Shown here piece by piece: positions 58,306-64,000 of a stretch of DNA of 64,000 nt. Positions within the stretch are counted from its first letter, which is position 1. The number at the start of each line of letters is the position of its first letter. The notes under the pieces were generated by a model that did no database searches, had not been told where the DNA came from, and saw only the letters and a program-made list of their open reading frames with translations. The stretch spans positions 45,943-109,942 of the forward strand of contig JAUXRG010000044.1 of NCBI GenBank assembly GCA_030681795.1, in the 5' to 3' direction. Source of the DNA: Rubrivivax sp. (GTDB lineage: Bacteria > Pseudomonadota > Gammaproteobacteria > Burkholderiales > Burkholderiaceae_C). A program made the translations under genes and the position numbers.

Positions 58306-59787
58306 ATGCCTACGCAGGACATCCTCATCAACTGGTCGCCGCAGGAAACGCGCGTGGCGGTGGTGGAAAACGGCGCCATCCAGGAATTGCACATCGAGCG
58401 CACGCTGGAGCGCGGCATGGTCGGCAACGTCTATCTCGGCAAGGTCGTGCGCGTGCTGCCGGGCATGCAGAGCGCATTCGTCGACATCGGCCAGGAGCGC
58501 GCGGCCTTTCTGCATGTGGCCGATCTGCATGGCGGGCCGCCCAAATTCGAAGCCCGTGCCGAGACGCCGCTGGTGCCCATAGAGCGCCAGGTCTTCGAAG
58601 GCCAGACGCTCACCGTGCAGGTCATCAAGGACGCCATAGGCAGCAAGGGCGCGCGGCTGTCCACGCAGGTCAGCATCGCCGGGCGCATGCTCGTCTTCCT
58701 GCCGCAGGACAACCACATCGGGATCAGCCAGAAGATCGGCTCGCAGGAACTGCGTGAACAGCTGCGGGCCCGCATGCTGCTGCTCGCGGGCAGTGATCCG
58801 AACAACAGCGGCGGCGGCTTCATCCTGCGCACGAATGCCGAGGAAGCCAGCGACACCGAGCTCGCCGAGGACATCGCCTACCTGCGCCGCACCTGGGCCC
58901 TGATCCGCGAGCGTGCGCAGGCCAATCCAGCGGGCACGCTGCTGCATCAGGACCTGAACCTGGCCGAGCGCGTGCTGCGCGACATGGTCAACGAATCCAC
59001 GCTCACGATCCGCATCGATTCGAAGCAGCAATGCGACGCGCTCAAGGCCTTCGGCGAAACCTACATGCCGCGCGCCGTGGACAAGCTGGAGCACTACCGC
59101 GGCGAGCGGCCGATCTTCGATCTCTTCGGCATCGAGGAAGAGATCGAGCGCGCGCTGGCCCGGCGCGTCGAGCTCAAGAGCGGGGGCTATCTGATCATCG
59201 ACCAGACCGAGGCGCTGACCACCGTGGACGTCAACACCGGTGGTTTCGTGGGCGCGCGCAACTTCGAAGACACCATCTTCAAGACCAACCTCGAGGCGGC
59301 GGGCTCGATCGCGCGGCAGATGCGGCTGCGCAACCTGGGCGGCATCATCATCGCCGACTTCATCGACATGCTGCGCGAAGACCACCAGCAGGCCGTGCTG
59401 GCCGAGCTGAAGAAGCAGCTCGCGCGCGACCGCACGCGGACCACGGTGAGCGGCTTCACGCAGCTCGGGCTGGTGGAGATGACGCGCAAACGCACGCGCG
59501 AGAGCCTGGCGCACATGCTGTGCGAACCCTGCCCCACCTGCCAGTGCCGCGGCCAGGTGAAGACCGCGCGCAGCGTGTGCTACGACATCCTGCGCGAGAT
59601 CCTGCGCGAGGCGCGCCAGTTCGCCCCCAAGGAATTCCGCGTCGTCGCCAGTGCGGCGGTGGTGGAGATGCTGCTCGACGAAGAGAGCGTGCACCTGGCG
59701 GGCCTGAGCGAATTCATCGGCCGGCCGATCTCGCTGAGCGCGGAGCCGACGATGAATCCGGAGCAGTACGACATTGTTCTGATGTAG
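58306..59787 (+). CDS. rng: Ribonuclease G
   Basis: DILINWSPQETRVAVVENGAIQELHIER; S1 domain; DFIDML; CEPCPTCQCRG. Confidence 0.95.
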   Translation: MPTQDILINWSPQETRVAVVENGAIQELHIERTLERGMVGNVYLGKVVRVLPGMQSAFVDIGQERAAFLHVADLHGGPPKFEARAETPLVPIERQVFEGQTLTVQVIKDAIGSKGARLSTQVSIAGRMLVFLPQDNHIGISQKIGSQELREQLRARMLLLAGSDPNNSGGGFILRTNAEEASDTELAEDIAYLRRTWALIRERAQANPAGTLLHQDLNLAERVLRDMVNESTLTIRIDSKQQCDALKAFGETYMPRAVDKLEHYRGERPIFDLFGIEEEIERALARRVELKSGGYLIIDQTEALTTVDVNTGGFVGARNFEDTIFKTNLEAAGSIARQMRLRNLGGIIIADFIDMLREDHQQAVLAELKKQLARDRTRTTVSGFTQLGLVEMTRKRTRESLAHMLCEPCPTCQCRGQVKTARSVCYDILREILREARQFAPKEFRVVASAAVVEMLLDEESVHLAGLSEFIGRPISLSAEPTMNPEQYDIVLM

Positions 59788-59906
59788 GGTTTCACGGCGT
59801 CTCACGCCGGCCCACTTGCCACCCGCAAACCCGCATGAATGCTGGCGATTTCGGGTTTCGACGGGTTTCTACGGCTCTTGAAGTCCCATCGTGTTCCACC
59901 AAAATC

Positions 59907-59942
59907 TGGTAGCTGGAATGGTAGCTAGCGTGGTAGCTGCGA
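59907..59942. repeat. Three TGGTAGCT copies at exact 12-bp spacing upstream of integrase
   Basis: TGGTAGCTGGAA TGGTAGCTAGCG TGGTAGCTGCGA at 59907, 59919, 59931. Confidence 0.9.
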
Positions 59943-59963
59943 TCCGGTGCCAAGGAGGTGGAC

Positions 59964-61208
59964 ATGGCAGGAGATCGAGGTCGGTTGACGGACCTTCAGA
60001 TCCGGCACTGGGTCAGGGCTGGCGTGCCGATGGCCAAGGCTGACGGTGGCGGACTCACGTTCACGTTGTCGGCCGGCGGTGCGACAGGTTGGATCCTTCG
60101 CTACAGCCATGGTGGACGTCGACGCGAGCTCACCATCGGCCGCTATCCCGACATCAGCCTGGCCGATGCGCGCGGCATCGCCACCATCAAGCGCGCCGAG
60201 ATCATGCAGGGCCGCAACCCGGCGGCCGACAAGCAGAAGGCCAAGGCCACCGCGGCGAAGGACTGGACGGTACGCGAGCTGGTCAAGGACTACCGCGCCA
60301 AGAAGCTGGTCAGCCTGGCGCACAGCACCCAGGTCAGCTACGGCCGGCACCTCAAGCGCGTGGAGAAGAAGCTCGGCGCGCTGACCGTGCGCGAGATCGA
60401 GGCCTCCGACGTGGTCGCGCTCATCGAGGCGAGCTCGCTGACCTGGGGCGAATCGAACATGCTGCTGATCACCACCAAGTGCCTGTTCACGCACGCCTGC
60501 GGCAAGCGGTTGATCAACGTGAACCCGTGCCACGGGATCATGCTGTCGGCGTTGCTGGGCGAGCGGCCGCCGAAGCGCCAGCGGCTGATGCTGACGAGGG
60601 AGGAGCTGCACCTGCTGTTGAACGCCGGCATGCGCAGGCGTAACGCGCTGACCATCCGCATCCTGCTGGCCACCGCCGTGCGCAGCGCGGAGCTGTACCA
60701 GGCCCGGTGGGAGCACGTCGACCTGAACGAAGCGCAGTGGCACATCCCCAAGAGCAAGACCGGCGCGGCGATGGACATTCCACTCGCGCCAATCGTCGTG
60801 GACTGGTTCAAGGAGCTGCGCACGCTGGCCGGTGAGTCGGCCTATGTGCTGCCGGCCCACTCCCGTGGCCGAGCGGCACGGCGGGGCGGCGACACGCATG
60901 TCAGCAAGGACACCATTCGCGCGGCGATCGGCTACTGGCTCGATGCCGACAAGCCGGCGGTGCGCCGTTTCACGCCGCATGACCTGCGCAGCACGATGAA
61001 GTCGCACATGCGCTCGCTCGGCGTGCCGCGGGACATCTCGGAGATGTGCCTGAACCACAAGCTGTCGGGCGTGGAGGGCATCTACGACCGGCACACGTAC
61101 TTTGAGGAGCGAAAGGGCGCACTGGCGAAGTGGGCCGTTTTCCTTCTGGCGTGCGAGGTCGGCGACAACGTGACGCCCCTGATTCTGGCAAGGCGGGCCG
61201 CTGCGTGA
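59964..61208 (+). CDS. Tyrosine recombinase / phage-type integrase (DUF4102-type N-terminus)
   Basis: GATGWILRYSHGGRRRELTIGRYPDISLADAR; catalytic LLATAVRSAELYQARWEHVD, TPHDLRSTMKSHM, CLNHKLSGVEGIYDRHTY. Confidence 0.94.
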   Translation: MAGDRGRLTDLQIRHWVRAGVPMAKADGGGLTFTLSAGGATGWILRYSHGGRRRELTIGRYPDISLADARGIATIKRAEIMQGRNPAADKQKAKATAAKDWTVRELVKDYRAKKLVSLAHSTQVSYGRHLKRVEKKLGALTVREIEASDVVALIEASSLTWGESNMLLITTKCLFTHACGKRLINVNPCHGIMLSALLGERPPKRQRLMLTREELHLLLNAGMRRRNALTIRILLATAVRSAELYQARWEHVDLNEAQWHIPKSKTGAAMDIPLAPIVVDWFKELRTLAGESAYVLPAHSRGRAARRGGDTHVSKDTIRAAIGYWLDADKPAVRRFTPHDLRSTMKSHMRSLGVPRDISEMCLNHKLSGVEGIYDRHTYFEERKGALAKWAVFLLACEVGDNVTPLILARRAAA

Positions 61209-61407
61209 GGGCAGCCGTGCGGCTATGCGCGCTATGGCGAGGTCCTGAACGAAGGAAGGGACTTGCCGGGCCCGGGGTCGGTGAGCCCAAATTGCGGCAT
61301 GGAAGGAACCTCGACATTCGCACGAATGGCGCTAAGAATATGAAAATTACGGACACCTATGCGTCTAATATGCAAGAATGGCTGAAATATTGTCCTAGGA
61401 GCCAGCC

Positions 61408-62727
61408 ATGTTGCTCGAGTTCCGAGTCCGCAACTTCCGTTCGATCCGCGACGAGCAGGCGCTGAGCCTGGTGGCTGCACCGTCCGACAAGGAACTAGCC
61501 GCCACGCACTTGGCGCCCACCGGCCTGAAGGTGCTACCGCATGCGGTTCGCTCGGCCGTGATCTACGGGCCCAACGCAAGCGGCAAGAGCACGCTGCTCT
61601 CCGCGCTGAACTACCTGCGCGCGATGGTGGCGGAGTCCGCCACGGTGGTGCAGCCGGGGCAGACCTACAACGTGCAGCCGTTCCGCCTGGATTCGCGCAC
61701 CGTGGACCAGCCCACCGAGTTCGAGATCAGCTTCCTGGTGGACGGCGTGCGCCACCAGTACAGCTTTGCCATGACGGCACAGCGCATCGTCAGCGAGCAG
61801 TTGATGGTGTGGCGCACCAGCAAGCCGACGCAGTGGTTCAGCCGGCGGCTGGACGAGAGCGGGGAGGGCTACGACTACGAGTTCAGTGCCTATCTCACGG
61901 GCCCGCGCAAGCTGTGGCAGGAGAGCACGCGCGCGAACGCCCTGTTCCTGTCGACCGCATCGCAGCTGAACAGCGAGTTGCTAGGCCCGGTCTTCCGATG
62001 GCTGGTGCAGGGCATCGTGGCGCTGCCGGCCGGTGCCATCGTCGACCATGCGTTCACCACGGCGCTGCTGGACAGCGCCGAGGGTCGCGGGGCGATCCGC
62101 GACTTCCTCGCCACCGCGGACATTTCGATCGCCGACGTGCAGGCTGTGCCGCGCAAGGGGCTGCGAGGCCAGTTCCTGTTCCAGCCCGGCGGCGTGGCGC
62201 AGGCACGGCAGGAGGAAGGCGAGTTCCTGTTTCCCGTCTTCGAGCACCGCACCGCGCACGGCGTGGCGAAGTTCGAACTGCACGAGGAATCGGAAGGGAC
62301 CCAGCGGCTCTTCAGCCTGGCTGCGCCCGTGCTCGATGTGCTGAAGCACGGCCGCGTGCTGGTTGTCGACGAGCTCGATCGCAGCCTGCACACCCTGCTG
62401 GTGCGCCGCCTGATCGGCATGTTCCATGACCCGGCGCTGAATCCAGCTGGCGCCCAGCTGATCTTCAGCACGCACGACACGTCGCTGCTGGACCACACGC
62501 TGTTCCGTCGCGACCAGGTCTGGTTCACCGAGAAGGACGAGAGCCAGGCAACGCGCCTGTATCCGCTCAGTGACTTCAGCCCGCGCAAGCACGAGGCCTG
62601 GGAGCGCGGCTATCTGATGGGCCGATACGGCGCAGTGCCGATGTTCCGCGACCTTCCGGACTCGGCGGCCTCGGTGACGGCGCCGCCCGCACCGGCACAG
62701 GTAGCAGGCTCGACGGTCGCCGCCTGA
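61408..62727 (+). CDS. AAA ATPase, RloA / AbiLi-like defence ATPase
   Basis: MLLEFRVRNFRSIRDEQALSLVA; VIYGPNASGKSTLLSALNYLR; ESEGTQRLFSLAAPVLDVLKHGRVLVVDELDRSLHTLL; IFSTHDTSLLD. Confidence 0.88.
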   Translation: MLLEFRVRNFRSIRDEQALSLVAAPSDKELAATHLAPTGLKVLPHAVRSAVIYGPNASGKSTLLSALNYLRAMVAESATVVQPGQTYNVQPFRLDSRTVDQPTEFEISFLVDGVRHQYSFAMTAQRIVSEQLMVWRTSKPTQWFSRRLDESGEGYDYEFSAYLTGPRKLWQESTRANALFLSTASQLNSELLGPVFRWLVQGIVALPAGAIVDHAFTTALLDSAEGRGAIRDFLATADISIADVQAVPRKGLRGQFLFQPGGVAQARQEEGEFLFPVFEHRTAHGVAKFELHEESEGTQRLFSLAAPVLDVLKHGRVLVVDELDRSLHTLLVRRLIGMFHDPALNPAGAQLIFSTHDTSLLDHTLFRRDQVWFTEKDESQATRLYPLSDFSPRKHEAWERGYLMGRYGAVPMFRDLPDSAASVTAPPAPAQVAGSTVAA

Positions 62728-62741
62728 GAGCCCCGCTCGCA

Positions 62742-63431
62742 ATGGGCAAGGACGATCAGCCCAAGCACCGGCAGGCCGCGCGGGAGTTGCGTCGCCGCGC
62801 CGCGCAGCGGCAGCCGGCGGATCGGTTGCTGATCGTCTGCGAGGGTGCGAAAACCGAGCCGTTGTATCTGGGCGAGATCAGGCAGGCGCTGCGGCTGCCG
62901 ACAGCGAACGTGCAGGTGCAGCCAGCGGCCTACGGCACGGAGCCTTTGCTCGTCGTGAACTACGCGGAAGCGTTGTTCCTGCGCGGCGACCGGGCCCTGG
63001 GCATTGCTTCCCGCAGCTTCGATCGGGTCATCGCGGTGTTCGACCGCGACGAGCACCGCACCTACCACGCGGCGCTCGAGAAGGCGGCGGCCCTGGACCG
63101 TCACATGACCAACGACGAAAAGGCGCGGGTGCCTTTCGATACGGTCGTGTCGGTGCCGTGCTTCGAGCTTTGGTTGCTGCTGCACTTCGAAGACGTGCTC
63201 GCGCCGCTGCATCGCGACGAGTCGTTGCAGAGGCTGCAAGTGCACCTCCCCGGATATGCCAAAGGGCAAAGCGGACATTGGGCAGCCACGCAGGACAGGC
63301 TCGACGCTGCGACGGCGCGCGCGTCGGCGCTGGCCGCCGCTGGCAACAACCCGCACGATGGGCAAGCGCCATTCACGGACATGCACTCGCTGATCGATCG
63401 GCTGCTGCATCTGAAGGAACAGGCGCCATGA
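62742..63431 (+). CDS. RloB / AbiLii-like TOPRIM protein
   Basis: DRLLIVCEGAKTEPLYLGEI...DRVIAVFDRDEH...VSVPCFELWLLLHFED. Confidence 0.85.
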   Translation: MGKDDQPKHRQAARELRRRAAQRQPADRLLIVCEGAKTEPLYLGEIRQALRLPTANVQVQPAAYGTEPLLVVNYAEALFLRGDRALGIASRSFDRVIAVFDRDEHRTYHAALEKAAALDRHMTNDEKARVPFDTVVSVPCFELWLLLHFEDVLAPLHRDESLQRLQVHLPGYAKGQSGHWAATQDRLDAATARASALAAAGNNPHDGQAPFTDMHSLIDRLLHLKEQAP

Positions 63432-63465
63432 GTCCGCAAGGCCAAGCCGGGAGGCTCGCAGGACG

Positions 63466-63933
63466 ATGAGTGCACGGGAGGCCGAAGGCTCACCGGCAAA
63501 CTACTTCGATGCTTTGCTCGCTCGACTGGTCGCCATCGGCCAACCCGAGTCATGCGCCCGCGCCGAGGTGTTCGAAGCCTACCTCGAGGGCAAGCCAGGC
63601 GATCGCGGCAAGAAAGCCTTCACCAGGAGGGATCGCGACGAGCTCTTCTGGTCGAGCCGCGTCGTGGGTGACTGCCCGGTCGATGAGTGGCGCAACGAGT
63701 CGATGATCCTGGCGCTCACCCCGTACCTCGGCCAGGAGAAGGTGTCGGCAGCGGGAATTCTTGGTGCAATCGCCCGATCCGTGCCAGATACGCTGATCCG
63801 CGCTGTGCGGCACTCAAGGCTCGTGCTGGCGCCGCAATCAGTTCGCCGGAGAGAAGTCGATCCCCTGATGGCCACCCAAACTCCCCCACCCCTGGCCACC
63901 TCAAATTCCCCCACCCTGACCGCGCTTCGATGA
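63466..63933 (+). pseudogene. Third ORF of the defence locus, apparently truncated by an IS-like end
   Basis: ORF MSAREAEGSPANYFDALLARLVAIG...ILGAIARSVPDTLIRAV then reads into IS21-like terminal repeats (ATQTPPPLATSNSPTLTALR). Confidence 0.5.
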
Positions 63934-64000
63934 GGTGCTGATCAGGCCGGCAAGGCCGGCTGGTCAGGGCCGAGCAGGACGTTACTTTCCACCCCCTCAA
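63866..64000. mobile_element. Partial IS end, IS21-family-like, running off right edge
   Basis: Tandem terminal-repeat-like TGGCCACCCAAACTCCCCCACC (63869-63890) and TGGCCACCTCAAATTCCCCCACC (63893-63915). Confidence 0.55.

Noticed and set aside
53143-59805. Long minus-strand ORFs (726, 600, 935 aa)
   Set aside because: Antisense to yebC-purD-hemF-nadD-rsfS-rlmH-maf-rng
61408-63431. PARIS (AriA/AriB) or OLD-type system
   Set aside because: Both share the ATPase+TOPRIM logic, but the second gene looks like RloB (CEGAKTEP...FDRDEH) rather than a DUF4435 AriB, and the ATPase lacks an obvious C-terminal TOPRIM; RloAB/AbiL-like preferred
59964-64000. Complete prophage
   Set aside because: Only integrase, defence-like genes and an IS-like end; no capsid, tail, terminase or lysis genes

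Overview
High-GC, Burkholderiales-like chromosomal window read from the sequence and the supplied ORF track; no database search was run. Backbone: recN(partial)-nadK / hrcA / tRNA(CAU) / ggt at the left, glnS in the middle, and yebC-purD-hemF-nadD-rsfS-rlmH-maf-rng at the right. Accessory blocks: (1) a sigma-54 activator divergent from a PQQ-dependent sorbosone-type dehydrogenase, cytochrome c and YncD/PqqU-like TonB receptor, with a readable -24/-12 promoter and an upstream palindrome; (2) amidase / hydroxyacid dehydrogenase / tartrate-type dehydrogenase / Bug binding protein; (3) a visibly lower-GC two-gene electron-transfer module with EtfB and EtfA fused in one ORF, next to an ETF-QO whose C-terminal ferredoxin-like region has eight Cys in unusual spacing; (4) an aryl-polyene/xanthomonadin-like cluster (about 28.4-44.0 kb) with a flavin halogenase-like enzyme, one ACP, a NodB-type deacetylase and possibly a coupled 26-codon mini-ORF; (5) a variable region with HicAB abutting a truncated paralogue of a gene 4.5 kb away, a PEP-CTERM protein and a large 2OG-Fe(II) oxygenase; (6) a tyrosine integrase just after rng followed by a RloA/RloB (AbiL-like) defence pair and a third ORF apparently cut by an IS21-like end. 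No rRNA or CRISPR array was seen. Many long antisense ORFs in the track are GC frame shadows and were not called.
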